Origin: Sinomicrobium sp.
GTDB taxonomy: Bacteria; Bacteroidota; Bacteroidia; Flavobacteriales; Flavobacteriaceae
Reading direction: 5' to 3'
NCBI GenBank assembly: GCA_029266035.1
Contig: JAJUFH010000001.1
Span: 355,511 to 419,510 of the forward strand
Length of the DNA: 64,000 bases
Below are positions 17,949 to 26,719 of the stretch, piece after piece. Numbering within the stretch: position 1 is the first letter of the stretch; every line of letters starts with the position of its first letter. The position numbers and the translations under genes were made by a program. The notes below the pieces were generated by a model. That model saw nothing but the letters and a program-made list of their open reading frames with translations. It ran no database searches and was not told where the DNA came from.

Positions 17949-18887
17949 ATGAAAACACACTTTTTATCTTCTAAATACGCAGCACTGTTATGCAGTATTG
18001 TACTTTTTGTAGCCTGCGACGATTCGGATACTGAGGATGACAATCCACAACAGCAGGAATGTATATCCCTTTTTCTACGAACCGAACAAGATCAGATGAG
18101 TGACTTCGCCTACAATGCCATGACCGTCTTTGACGGGATTGTGTGGTCCTTTGGCGGACAAAACAACTATAGTGGAGAAGCTGCGGATACAAGGCTGTGG
18201 AACAGTACGGACGGACAAAATTGGAGAACTGTACCCACAACAGGACTTGATGCCATAGCTGGACTAGGACATACCCTTACCACCTTCAATGACAAGATGT
18301 TGCTCATCGGTGGAAAAGACAACAGTGGAAATCCAAGTAGCGAGGTTTGGGCAACTACCAACGGTACCGATTGGCTACTACAAACCGAAGATCCACCATT
18401 TGGTGCGGTAGCAAACCATGCCGTAGTATCAGTAGGTGATACAGATATATACCTTATCGCCCAGAATGCATCGGGTACCGGTACTGTGGTTTGGCATAGT
18501 AACGACGGTACAACTTGGACACAACTGACCGACAATGCCTTTGGCGCACTGAAAAAATACCACGCCTTGAGCTTGGGAGATGAATTGTACGTCATCGGTG
18601 GCATAAGCGAGGGAGCCGGTCGCACTAATGCGGTGTGGAAAAGTAGCAATGGCACACAATGGCAGTCTATAGATGTCTCCGGGCTCCCGGCTATTGACGG
18701 ACATAGCGTAGCGGTCTACAACGACAAAGCTTGGGTAATAGGTGGCAGCACAGACACTGAAAGCTATACCAACGACATTTATTATTCCAGCAACCTACAA
18801 GACTGGACACTGCATCATTATAGCAGTGGTGACACTATCGATGCTATGGTAGGTGCCAGCAGTCTGTCGTTTCACGATGAGTTGTGA
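17949..18887 (+). CDS. Kelch-like beta-propeller lipoprotein, cut by an in-frame stop
   Basis: The 312-residue product is a predicted surface lipoprotein: the lipobox is LFVAC with C23, followed by an acidic DDSDTEDD stretch. Kelch-type blades follow with repeating cores such as VWSFGGQ, MLLIGGKD, LYVIGGIS and AWVIGGST. The TGA at 18885-18887 falls exactly where the next blade should read DELW-IFGG. The same frame continues for 27 codons (IFGGDRGTPNGLSGK...) to a TAG at 18969-18971. The sixth blade is therefore lost unless the stop is read through. It heads a long block of co-oriented surface genes. The ligand is unknown. Confidence 0.75.
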   Translation: MKTHFLSSKYAALLCSIVLFVACDDSDTEDDNPQQQECISLFLRTEQDQMSDFAYNAMTVFDGIVWSFGGQNNYSGEAADTRLWNSTDGQNWRTVPTTGLDAIAGLGHTLTTFNDKMLLIGGKDNSGNPSSEVWATTNGTDWLLQTEDPPFGAVANHAVVSVGDTDIYLIAQNASGTGTVVWHSNDGTTWTQLTDNAFGALKKYHALSLGDELYVIGGISEGAGRTNAVWKSSNGTQWQSIDVSGLPAIDGHSVAVYNDKAWVIGGSTDTESYTNDIYYSSNLQDWTLHHYSSGDTIDAMVGASSLSFHDEL

Positions 18888-19004
18888 ATCTTTGGCGGTG
18901 ATCGAGGAACTCCCAATGGGTTGAGTGGAAAAATATTCCAATTAGGTGAAGGAATACAATATTGTAGATAGCGCGAACAGATCACTAAACTAAAATCAAA
19001 AATT

Positions 19005-19496
19005 ATGAAACATATTATGCTATTAAAAAAAGTATTGATCATTCTACTCATAACTACCATTAGTATGAGTTGTGGGAGCGATGACGACACAATCAATACC
19101 TCAGGAAGTATAGAAGGCACATGGGAGCTGACGGCACTGTCGTATAAAACCCAAGTTGGCCCCACTGTAGCATCTTCCATAGGGAAAGACATAGACAATG
19201 TGTTACTAAATATCAACAGCGATGGCAGCACAAGTGGTAATGGAAAAACTTTTACCGTCGAGACCTCCATTGCAGGAGGTACCGGAACAAATTCCACCGA
19301 GTCGGAATTGATACTCAATGAGGGAGAGTGGCATAGAGATGGAAACACCTTTACCTGGACCGGTCAAGGCGATAGCCGAGATTTCACCATCCGCCAGCTC
19401 AGCGCGACCAGCTTGCACCTTACGGGAGACTATGGCGATGAAATGGCATTCGACTTGTTTAACAGTATTGATTTAAAATTTGCTCGAAAGAACTGA
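19005..19496 (+). CDS. Lipocalin-like lipoprotein
   Basis: The 163-residue protein has a lipoprotein signal (lipobox SMSC, C23) followed by GSDDD. The mature part starts with GTWELTALSYK, typical of the small lipocalin-like domain of Bacteroidota, and contains EGEWHRDGNTFTW. It is clearly paralogous to the gene at 22208-22735, which has GTWELTDLTFDG and SGTWQRDGNTLQF at the same places. The likely location is an outer-membrane leaflet. The function is unknown. The 280 bases after it carry only a short inverted repeat (CAACTCC/GGAGTTG, 19593-19620). Confidence 0.7.
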   Translation: MKHIMLLKKVLIILLITTISMSCGSDDDTINTSGSIEGTWELTALSYKTQVGPTVASSIGKDIDNVLLNINSDGSTSGNGKTFTVETSIAGGTGTNSTESELILNEGEWHRDGNTFTWTGQGDSRDFTIRQLSATSLHLTGDYGDEMAFDLFNSIDLKFARKN

Positions 19497-19775
19497 TTAC
19501 AACAAGAGAAGGCAAAAGAATTCTATGGGTATTGTCGCTGTCGTAGAGCAGTCTACAAACTCCAAAGGTAACTTAAAATAATTATTTTAAACCAACTCCA
19601 ATTAGTTTTTAAAGGAGTTGAAGGAGTGTATTAGGGGGTTTTGTGATTATTCGTGCTTTTTTCAACAACTAAATGACATGCCCCCTACACTCATTCGCTA
19701 TTGCCTTCTGCACCTACAAGTTTTAATCTTGTGCCTGTCGAGTATGGAATTACAGAACTGATAAAACTGATGATT

Positions 19776-19821
19776 ATGAAAAAAAAATAGCAATAAGCTT
19801 ATAAACAACCACAATCCCTTG
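19776..19821 (+). other. Poly-A tract that puts the expected start codon out of frame
   Basis: ATG at 19776 is followed by nine A residues and then TAG in frame. The paralogues at 23928 and 25065 have the same ATG followed by eight A residues and stay open. With eight A residues here, the start would join the leucine-rich-repeat frame and give MKKNSNKLINNHNPLQNTVK, placing the lipobox cysteine at position 34 exactly as in both paralogues. The alternative is a TTG start at 19819. Confidence 0.6.
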
Positions 19822-20817
19822 CAAAACACTGTAAAAGTGCTTGCTTTAGCAATCTTTGCTGTCATCGCATTCAGTTGCTCCAAAGATGACGGGGATGACG
19901 GGAATAATGGAAATGACGAAAATAAGGAGGATAACAACCCGTCCCCCGATCCGGTAGACAATACGCCTTTTATCAAATTTACAACGGCCTTAGAAACCGG
20001 CGAGAAGATATTCTACTTCATAGAAGCAGATGAAGGCAATCTATCCGATGTGTGGATAGACATTAACAACAACAAGAAGCAGGACGATGGCGAAAGTTTT
20101 TCTGATGCTGAACGGGATGGAGAAGTTTACGATTTTACCCTATCGAGTCAGACGGTGACAGTCTACGGGGAAATAACAGGTTTTCTAGTACGGGGTGAGG
20201 TCACCTCACTAGATGTATCTAAAAGTACCGAATTGTCTTGGTTAGACTGCGGAGAAAACACACTTAGCAGTTTGGATGTGTCGAAGAATGTCAACCTGAA
20301 AGAGTTGGACTGCGATAATAACGCTCTCACTATCATAGATATATCAAAAAATGTCAACTTAGAAGAGCTGAATTGTTCCGTCAATCAACTTGTAGACTTG
20401 GATGTTTCGAAGAACGTCAATCTAAAGAGGCTGGGATGTTATTACAACCAGCTTACCAGCTTGGATGTATCTAAGAATATCGAATTGATGTATTTGTATT
20501 GTTATGTCAACGAACTCACAGACTTAGACTTATCGGAGAATATCAATTTAAAGGAGTTGAACTGCCACCACAACGCACTCACCAGCTTGGAAGTGTCAAA
20601 TAATCCCGCCTTGTCGTTTTTGGACTGCTATAACAACCAGATTAAACTGCCCGAGATGAATGCGCTACTCGTCGGCTTGCCTGATCGGACTGGAATGGAC
20701 GTTGGCCTGGCCAGAATTAACTCATCAGATGACGAAGAGGGTAACTACATCATCTCATCAGAAATTGTAGATATCATAAAAGACAATGTGAACTGGCAAA
20801 TATCAGAGATGAGATAA
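19819..20817 (+). CDS. Leucine-rich-repeat lipoprotein
   Basis: From a TTG at 19819 the product is 332 residues with a lipoprotein signal (VIAFSC, C20), an acidic Asn/Asp-rich spacer, a strand-rich linker (about 55-105) and about seven 21-residue leucine-rich repeats of the form LDVSKNVNLKELDCDNNAL. The end, INDNVNWQISEMR-like, is not a T9SS sorting domain. The N-terminus is uncertain: the natural ATG at 19776 is out of frame by one base (see the poly-A entry). The signal sequence is shared with the propeller lipoproteins downstream. It may bind proteins or glycans at the cell surface; the ligand is unknown. Confidence 0.7.
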   Translation: MQNTVKVLALAIFAVIAFSCSKDDGDDGNNGNDENKEDNNPSPDPVDNTPFIKFTTALETGEKIFYFIEADEGNLSDVWIDINNNKKQDDGESFSDAERDGEVYDFTLSSQTVTVYGEITGFLVRGEVTSLDVSKSTELSWLDCGENTLSSLDVSKNVNLKELDCDNNALTIIDISKNVNLEELNCSVNQLVDLDVSKNVNLKRLGCYYNQLTSLDVSKNIELMYLYCYVNELTDLDLSENINLKELNCHHNALTSLEVSNNPALSFLDCYNNQIKLPEMNALLVGLPDRTGMDVGLARINSSDDEEGNYIISSEIVDIIKDNVNWQISEMR

Positions 20818-20899
20818 CTAAAGATCAATCGTTTAAAGGGGTTAATAGTTTAAGGACTAAACCTGAGACAAAGCAAACATCAAACAAAAACAAAACATC

Positions 20900-21676
20900 A
20901 TGAAATATCTAATTTTTATACTGATGATAACCTTGGGAACCCAGTCTTCCCAGGCCCAATTCCTGAAGAAATTGGGAGAAAAAGCTCAAAAGGCGGTGGA
21001 GCGAACAGTGGAAAGGCGCGTAGAAAAGGAGTCGTCTAAGAAAACCGATGAAACACTGGACGAGGTGTTTGAGAACAAAAAATCTAAGAAGAAAAAAGGC
21101 AAAAAGGCTAAAAAGGGAAATGCAAACACCGTCGATAGCAATACAAACAACAGCGATAGGGAAGACAATCATGTGGTTCGTACGGCCAAGGACTTTGAGC
21201 GCGGCAAAAAAATTATTTTCCAGGAGGAGTTCAACAAGGTAGCTATAGGTGATTTTCCAGGCACTTGGAATACCAATGTCGGGGGAGAAGTCGTCACCTT
21301 TGGAAACGACAATACCCGTTGGTTGAAACTTTCGACCGGTTTATATAAGCCCGAGGGGATTACTTCCATCCCTAATAACAGTACATTGGAAATGGACATA
21401 AGGGCAGACAACATCAACAATAGCACGAACTTGAGTCTACTATTCATTGCCGCTGATGACAGGAGCAAATTATATGATTACAATAAGGTCAAAAACGTTG
21501 TTAGTATCATGCTTACATCAGCTTATAAAACTTCCGGTTATTTAAAGAGTCGAGCAAAAGTAGATGGTAAAACATCCATGGAAAGTCCAACGAAATCGAC
21601 CGATAAATTTTCAGGGATAAAAACACCGTGCACTTGTCTCTTTGGAGGCAGGACAGCAGACTGCGTATTTATCTAG
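20900..21676 (+). pseudogene. OmpA-domain protein, 5' part before a frameshift
   Basis: The frame encodes a signal peptide (MKYLIFILMITLGTQSSQA), a strongly basic Lys-rich segment (about 50-75), and a strand-rich domain with FQEEFNKVAIGDFPGTWN. After ...GIKTP the frame runs into 16 residues of unrelated sequence and stops at 21674-21676. The natural continuation, LSLWRQDSRLRIYL, lies one base over, from GTG at 21628. One missing base at or before 21628 explains this. Repaired, the gene would span 20900-22173 and encode about 424 residues. Confidence 0.75.
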
Positions 21677-22173
21677 ATGATGAAAAAGTCCTTGATCTTC
21701 CCAGAGCTTTCGCCGGAAAAAATTACAACACTTTAGTGCTAAACGTAAATATGAGTCATATAAACTATTACGTAAGCAATATTGTTCTGGCATCTGAAGC
21801 CGGAGCCGATACCCGCCATAAACTACTGGAAACAGGTAGCTTTACCACCAGCGATATTCTCTTTGATACCGGCAAAGCGAGCTTGCAAGCTTCCAGTTTT
21901 CCTATTCTGGATGAGATTGGCGAAGTGATGAAAACCAATCCGTCTAAACAGTTAACCATTATCGGTCATACTGACAGCGATGGTTCCGATGCGGCGAATC
22001 AGAAGCTCTCTGAACAGCGTGCCGAAAGCGTGAAGACCTACCTTATGTACAAACACAATATAGACAGCAAACAGATGACCACGCTGGGCAAAGGCGAATC
22101 ACAACCCGTTGCAAGTGGTAATTCGGCAGCTGATAAAGCCAAAAACAGACGTGTAGAATTTTTGCTGAATTAA
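21628..22173 (+). pseudogene. OmpA-domain protein, 3' part after a frameshift
   Basis: This 181-codon frame carries the remainder of the preceding gene: LSLWRQDSRLRIYLDDEKVL, a short linker, then a C-terminal OmpA-like peptidoglycan-binding domain with SDILFDTGKASLQ, IIGHTDSDGSDAANQKLSE, RAESVKTYL and the ending NRRVEFLLN. No RBS or signal peptide marks it as an independent gene. Intact, the protein would be a periplasmic or outer-membrane protein anchored to peptidoglycan. A sequencing error cannot be excluded. Confidence 0.75.
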
Positions 22174-22207
22174 ATGTAAGCGAGAAAGCAACTTAAACAA
22201 TAACACT

Positions 22208-22735
22208 ATGAAAAATACACAAGCAAAAACAAGACTTATTTTTTTAGCACTATTCGCTTTTACCCTCTTTACAACTAGCTGTGAAAAAGATGAAGACGAC
22301 GACCCTGTATCCGACGACATCGTCGGCACTTGGGAGTTGACCGATTTGACCTTTGATGGATATTTTGAAGGCTTGGACGAACTCATCCCAACCATAGGCT
22401 CGGTCAAAGATCTCGACAGTCCATTGATCACATTCAACAGCGACGGTACGGTTACTGGAAGCGGAGGTACATTTACGATAGTCTACGCCGAAAAAGCCGA
22501 TGAAACTCAACGGCTGGAATTTCCTGGAAACAGATTTTCTGGAAGCGGCACATGGCAGAGAGATGGAAATACACTTCAGTTTGGCGAAGGTCTTTTTGAA
22601 GAATTAATCGACGACAGCAACAGTGTGAATATCACAGCGCTAACTACTACTAAGTTACAACTGGGCATAAGTATTCAACATCCAGGCACAGATAAGGTGT
22701 CTACAATAGAACTTACATTTACACGAAAGGGCTGA
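22208..22735 (+). CDS. Lipocalin-like lipoprotein, paralogue of 19005-19496
   Basis: The 175-residue protein has the lipobox TTSC (C25) followed by EKDEDDD and a lipocalin-like domain (GTWELTDLTFDGY..., SGTWQRDGNTLQF, TKLQLGISI). It shares the layout of the protein encoded at 19005-19496, so the two are duplicates separated by the LRR and OmpA genes. It starts 34 bases after the OmpA gene. The function is unknown. Confidence 0.7.
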   Translation: MKNTQAKTRLIFLALFAFTLFTTSCEKDEDDDPVSDDIVGTWELTDLTFDGYFEGLDELIPTIGSVKDLDSPLITFNSDGTVTGSGGTFTIVYAEKADETQRLEFPGNRFSGSGTWQRDGNTLQFGEGLFEELIDDSNSVNITALTTTKLQLGISIQHPGTDKVSTIELTFTRKG

Positions 22736-22777
22736 TTATCAAATAATATAGCCGCACAAAACACAAAGCAATCAGCG

Positions 22778-23896
22778 ATGAAATACACTTACAAAAACAA
22801 TAGGCTCCGTATAAACAACCATTCCCCTCTGCACAACACTGTAAAAGCACTTGCTTTGGCAATGCTTGTTATCGTGGCATTTGGTTGTTCAAATGATGAT
22901 GACACCTATATACCTGAACCTGAGCCAAAGCCTGAGCCCAAACCCGAACCTGAGCCGGTTTACGATGTGTATGTGGTAGGCTTTGTACGTAAAGGCACAA
23001 ATGATGTTGCCACACTGTGGAAGAATGGAGTAGCACAGGAGTTAAGCGATGGCACGAATTATTCAGAAGCCAATTCGGTCTATGTCTCGGGCAGTGATGT
23101 ATATGTGGCAGGATCTGCCAATGACGGCACTGAGGTTGAAAATATTGCCACTCTGTGGAAAAATGGAGAGGCACAGGAGCTCAACGACAGTTGGAGTAGT
23201 GCCTTTTCGGTCTATGCTTCGGGCAGTGATGTGTATGTGGCAGGATATAAAGCCATTGGAAGTAAGGATTTCGCCGTGCTGTGGAAAAACGGCGAGGTAC
23301 AGGAGCTAAATGTTGATTTGAATGATGCATTCGCCCATTCGGTCTATGTCTCGGGCAGTGATGTGTATGTCGTAGGAAGAGCATACAACGGCACAAACTA
23401 TGTCGCTACCCTGTGGAAAAATGGAGAAGCACAGGAGCTTAGCACCAGTACGAGTGATACATCTGCCAATTCCGTATATGTCTCAGAGAGTAATGTATAT
23501 GTCACTTTTAGTGAACACAACGGCTCGAATTGGTTTGCCTCCCTGTGGAAAAATGGTGAGACACAGGGGCTTAACGATGGAATAAATAATGCATGGGCTT
23601 CTTCAGTCTATGTCTCGGGTAGTGATGTATATATAGCGGGTTATGCACGCAAAGGTGAAGGGTTTACCGCTACCCTATGGAAGAATGGCGAGGCACAAGA
23701 ACTTAGCACGGGCGCGAATTCTACATTTGCCCATTCAGTATATGTCTTGGACAGTGATGTATACGTAGTGGGCTATATACTGAAAGATACAAAGATGGTG
23801 GCTACCCTGTGGAAAAACGGCGAGGCACAGGAGCTGAGTGACGGTGCGAATGATGCGCAAGCCAAATCGGTATTTGTCACCAAAACATTCGAGTGA
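22778..23896 (+). CDS. WKNG-repeat lipoprotein, seven-bladed propeller (copy 1)
   Basis: The 372-residue protein has a long signal region ending in the lipobox VAFGC (C37), an acidic spacer, and a Pro-Glu/Pro-Lys tether (about 45-62). Seven repeats of about 45 residues follow, each with the pattern SVYVSGSDVYVAG...VATLWKNGEAQELS. A final strand SVFVTKTFE can close the ring onto the first blade. Seven repeats plus a closing strand is the classical layout of a seven-bladed beta-propeller. I do not recognise a characterised family; Kelch and PQQ signatures are absent. It is probably a surface-exposed binding protein. Its signal region is related to those of the LRR gene and of copies 2 and 3. 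Confidence 0.75.
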   Translation: MKYTYKNNRLRINNHSPLHNTVKALALAMLVIVAFGCSNDDDTYIPEPEPKPEPKPEPEPVYDVYVVGFVRKGTNDVATLWKNGVAQELSDGTNYSEANSVYVSGSDVYVAGSANDGTEVENIATLWKNGEAQELNDSWSSAFSVYASGSDVYVAGYKAIGSKDFAVLWKNGEVQELNVDLNDAFAHSVYVSGSDVYVVGRAYNGTNYVATLWKNGEAQELSTSTSDTSANSVYVSESNVYVTFSEHNGSNWFASLWKNGETQGLNDGINNAWASSVYVSGSDVYIAGYARKGEGFTATLWKNGEAQELSTGANSTFAHSVYVLDSDVYVVGYILKDTKMVATLWKNGEAQELSDGANDAQAKSVFVTKTFE

Positions 23897-23927
23897 TGGT
23901 TAGATAAAAACCACTAAAACAATTGTG

Positions 23928-25013
23928 ATGAAAAAAAACAGTATTTATTGTACAACCAACAGCAACCTTATGCGAAATACTTTAAAAGCATTTGTATTGG
24001 CAATGCTTGTTATCGTGGCATTTAGTTGCTCTAATGACGACGGAGGTCCCGACAATCCCGAGCCAGAACCTGAACCGGTTTATGATGTGTATGTGGCGGG
24101 CAGCGTATCCAACGGTACAAATAATGTTGCAACACTGTGGAAAAACGGTGAAGCACAGCAGTTAACTGATGGCACTAAAAATTCAAATGCCAAATCCGTC
24201 TATGTTTCGGGCAGTGATGTATATGTGGCGGGAAATGTAAACAACGGTACAACAACAGTAGCCACCCTATGGAAAAATGGCATAGCTCAAGAGCTAAGCG
24301 ACGACACGAATAATGCGTCAGCCGAATCGGTCTATGTTTCGGGCAGCGATGTATATGTGGCGGGATATGAACACAACGGTACGACAACAGTAACCAACCT
24401 TTGGAAAAATGGCATAGCTCAAGAGTTCAATGGTGACATTGAATATGCAAGAGCCTTTTCGGTCTATGTGGCGGGCAGTGATGTATACGTGGCGGGAACC
24501 AACCGATCATCGCAATACGCTACTCTGTGGAAGAATGGAGTAGCTCAGCAGCTAACAGACAATTACTCCACTCAAGCCAGTTCGGTCTATGTCTCAGATA
24601 ACGATGTGTATGTGTCTGGGTGGGATTATCTTTATGAAGAAAATATTACGGAAGCCACGCTGTGGAAAAATGGTGAGATACAGGTGCTGAGTAACGATAG
24701 TCATTCTAACGATGCTGCATTTGCCGCTTCGGTATACGTTTCGGGTGGCGACGTGTTTGTTGCGGGACGTGTACAAAAAGATGGCTCATCAAGTATCGGC
24801 ACCCTGTGGAAAAATGGCGTAGAACAAAGGCTAAACGACGGCACAACCAATGTGTTTACTTCTTCAGTTTATGTAGCGAATAATGATGTATATGTGGCAG
24901 GTACTGAAAATGCTTTAGCTACCGTGTGGAAAAATGGGGAAGCACTTCGGCTAAGTGACGGTACGAATAGTATCACAGTCGAATCGGTATTTGTCGCCGA
25001 AACATTCGAGTGA
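23928..25013 (+). CDS. WKNG-repeat lipoprotein, seven-bladed propeller (copy 2)
   Basis: The 361-residue lipoprotein (lipobox VAFSC, C34, followed by SNDDGG) has a PEPEPEP tether and seven WKNG repeats with a closing VFVAETFE strand. Blades 4 and 7 are slightly shorter and blade 5 is longer. ATG at 23928 is followed by eight A residues; an internal ATG (codon 15, 23970) also gives a plausible lipoprotein signal. The first bases are the same as those of copy 3, which shows a recent duplication. The gene lies 31 bases after copy 1. The ligand is unknown. Confidence 0.75.
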   Translation: MKKNSIYCTTNSNLMRNTLKAFVLAMLVIVAFSCSNDDGGPDNPEPEPEPVYDVYVAGSVSNGTNNVATLWKNGEAQQLTDGTKNSNAKSVYVSGSDVYVAGNVNNGTTTVATLWKNGIAQELSDDTNNASAESVYVSGSDVYVAGYEHNGTTTVTNLWKNGIAQEFNGDIEYARAFSVYVAGSDVYVAGTNRSSQYATLWKNGVAQQLTDNYSTQASSVYVSDNDVYVSGWDYLYEENITEATLWKNGEIQVLSNDSHSNDAAFAASVYVSGGDVFVAGRVQKDGSSSIGTLWKNGVEQRLNDGTTNVFTSSVYVANNDVYVAGTENALATVWKNGEALRLSDGTNSITVESVFVAETFE

Positions 25014-25064
25014 TAATTAGGAAAAAACAAGCCAAACCGAATATAAACCACTAAAACCATTGTG

Positions 25065-25760
25065 ATGAAAAAAAACAGTATTTATTGTACAACCAACAGC
25101 AACCTTATGCGAAACACTATAAAAGCACTTGCTTTGGCAATGCTTGTCGTCGTCGCATTTAGTTGCTCTAATGACGATGGAGGTCCCGATAATCCCGAGC
25201 CAGAACCTGAACCGGTTTATGATGTGTATGTGGCAGGCTATGAACACAACGGTACAAACGATGTCGCTATATTGTGGAAAAATGGTGTAGCACAGGAGTT
25301 AACTGACGGAACTAAACGTTCATATGCAGGGTCCGTCTATGTTTCAGACAGTGATGTATATGTGGCGGGATCTGAATACAACGGTACAACCGAGGTCGCC
25401 ACCCTGTGGAAGAATGGGGAAGTACAGGAGCTGACCGACGGTACGAGTGATGCGCGGGCTGAATCGGTCTATGTCTCAGGTAGTGATGTTTATGTAGCGG
25501 GCCATGAAGACAATGGTACAAACGATGTCGCTACACTATGGAAAAATGGTGAAGCACAGGAGCTAAGCGACGGCACGAATGATGCACGGGCTGAATCGGT
25601 CTATGTCTCGGGCAGTGATGTATATGTAGCGGGCTATACAACATCCAGCAGTACAACGCGTGTTGCCACCCTGTGGAAAAATGGCGAGGCACTGCCACTA
25701 AGTGGAGACACAGGTTTTTCCGTAGCCCTTTCGGTATTTGTCACCGAAACATTCGAGTGA
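25065..25760 (+). CDS. WKNG-repeat lipoprotein with four blades (copy 3)
   Basis: The 231-residue lipoprotein has the same signal region (C34) and tether as copy 2, but only four WKNG repeats before the closing VFVTETFE strand. Four blades are too few for a normal closed propeller of this blade type, so the gene has probably lost three blades by recombination between near-identical repeats. The product may be non-functional, or may assemble as a dimer. ATG at 25065 is followed by eight A residues. Confidence 0.75.
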   Translation: MKKNSIYCTTNSNLMRNTIKALALAMLVVVAFSCSNDDGGPDNPEPEPEPVYDVYVAGYEHNGTNDVAILWKNGVAQELTDGTKRSYAGSVYVSDSDVYVAGSEYNGTTEVATLWKNGEVQELTDGTSDARAESVYVSGSDVYVAGHEDNGTNDVATLWKNGEAQELSDGTNDARAESVYVSGSDVYVAGYTTSSSTTRVATLWKNGEALPLSGDTGFSVALSVFVTETFE

Positions 25761-25771
25761 TGGTTAGATAA

Positions 25772-25882
25772 AAACAAAACAGTTCTAACCAAAATGTCGC
25801 CAAGCTCTGGAAAAACGGCATCGCAGAAGACCTCTTTAACGACAGCACAGCTTGGTTCGTATTTGTGGCACCTGCAGAATAA
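25772..25882 (+). pseudogene. Remnant of a fourth WKNG-repeat gene
   Basis: Directly after copy 3 the frame from 25772 to the TAA at 25880-25882 encodes NVAKLWKNGIAEDLFNDS followed by the closing strand FVFVAPAE. That is half a blade plus the C-terminal strand of the family, with no start, signal peptide or tether. It is best read as the tail of a deleted gene copy. Confidence 0.65.
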
Positions 25883-26010
25883 CAATCAATAGCAAAAAAC
25901 ATAAACAACAAAGACTATCACTACCCGCAGATTACTAAGCTGTGATCTAGAGAACGAAGGGATAGTCCACTCTTTACATTTTTAATCAATTTAAACCTTA
26001 AACAAAAAAC

Positions 26011-26544
26011 ATGAAAATAGTAATCTTATCAGCAGTATTTGCTCTGTCGGCCGTGCTATATGGGCATGCGCAACAAAAAGGTGACATCTCTATCAACGGT
26101 GGTGTAGATGTCGGTATGCCAATGGGCGATTTTGGCGATGCATTCGACATCGGCTTTGGTGCGACCGTAAAAGGATTGTACAACCTCAACGAAAGCGGAC
26201 AACTAGGTATTACCCTAGGCTATATGGGCTTTGGCGCAAAAGATAACGGAAGTGGAGTCGACGCTTCACTCGGTATTATCCCCATCTTTGCATTGTATCG
26301 CCACCATATAGGCAAGCTATACCTGGAGCCACAACTCGGTTTTTCGCTCAATAAGGCCAAGGTCAAAGCTAGCGGAATTGGGAGTATGTCAGCCTCAGAC
26401 AATAGCTTTGGCTATGCCGTAGGGGTCGGTTATATGATCAACTCCATCGATCTATCGCTCCGCTATCAAGGCTTGTCTCAAGCCGGCGAGGGCTCCGGAT
26501 TTATCGGACTGCGAGTTGGCTATAATTTCAATATCGGCGGATAA
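26011..26544 (+). CDS. Small outer-membrane beta-barrel protein
   Basis: The 177-residue protein has a signal peptide (MKIVILSAVFALSAVLYGHA) and a barrel of about eight strands rich in Gly and aromatic residues, ending in GLRVGYNFNIGG. The motif GDISINGGVDVGMPMGDFG is common in the porin-family OMP_b-brl proteins of Bacteroidota. No ligand can be predicted. It closes the accessory surface block and is followed by a terminator at 26679-26719. Confidence 0.8.
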   Translation: MKIVILSAVFALSAVLYGHAQQKGDISINGGVDVGMPMGDFGDAFDIGFGATVKGLYNLNESGQLGITLGYMGFGAKDNGSGVDASLGIIPIFALYRHHIGKLYLEPQLGFSLNKAKVKASGIGSMSASDNSFGYAVGVGYMINSIDLSLRYQGLSQAGEGSGFIGLRVGYNFNIGG

Positions 26545-26678
26545 TAGAAACCGTTATGGCTGTGGTGTACCCTCACAATGCTACAAGTGCTATTTGTGAT
26601 GACATCAGCCAGCTGTAGTGGGTAAAGGGTTATTTTACCGATAAACCTAGAAATTGGTCGATTCATTACCCCAAAATA

Positions 26679-26719
26679 AAAACAGGAGGAGCGATAGTTT
26701 TTATCACTTCTCCTGTTTT
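26679..26719 (+). terminator. Intrinsic terminator at the end of the surface-protein block
   Basis: AAAACAGGAG (26679-26688) pairs with CTCCTGTTTT (26710-26719) and is followed by further T residues. The rest of 26545-26940 holds no gene that I can support. Confidence 0.75.

Noticed and set aside
17792..17974. Small open frame before the Kelch gene.
   Set aside because: It overlaps the Kelch start in another frame and has no RBS or recognisable content; the region looks non-coding.
22778..25760. PQQ- or Kelch-type propeller assignment for the WKNG repeats.
   Set aside because: The repeats lack the AxDxxTGxxxW signature of PQQ blades and the GG doublet of Kelch blades.
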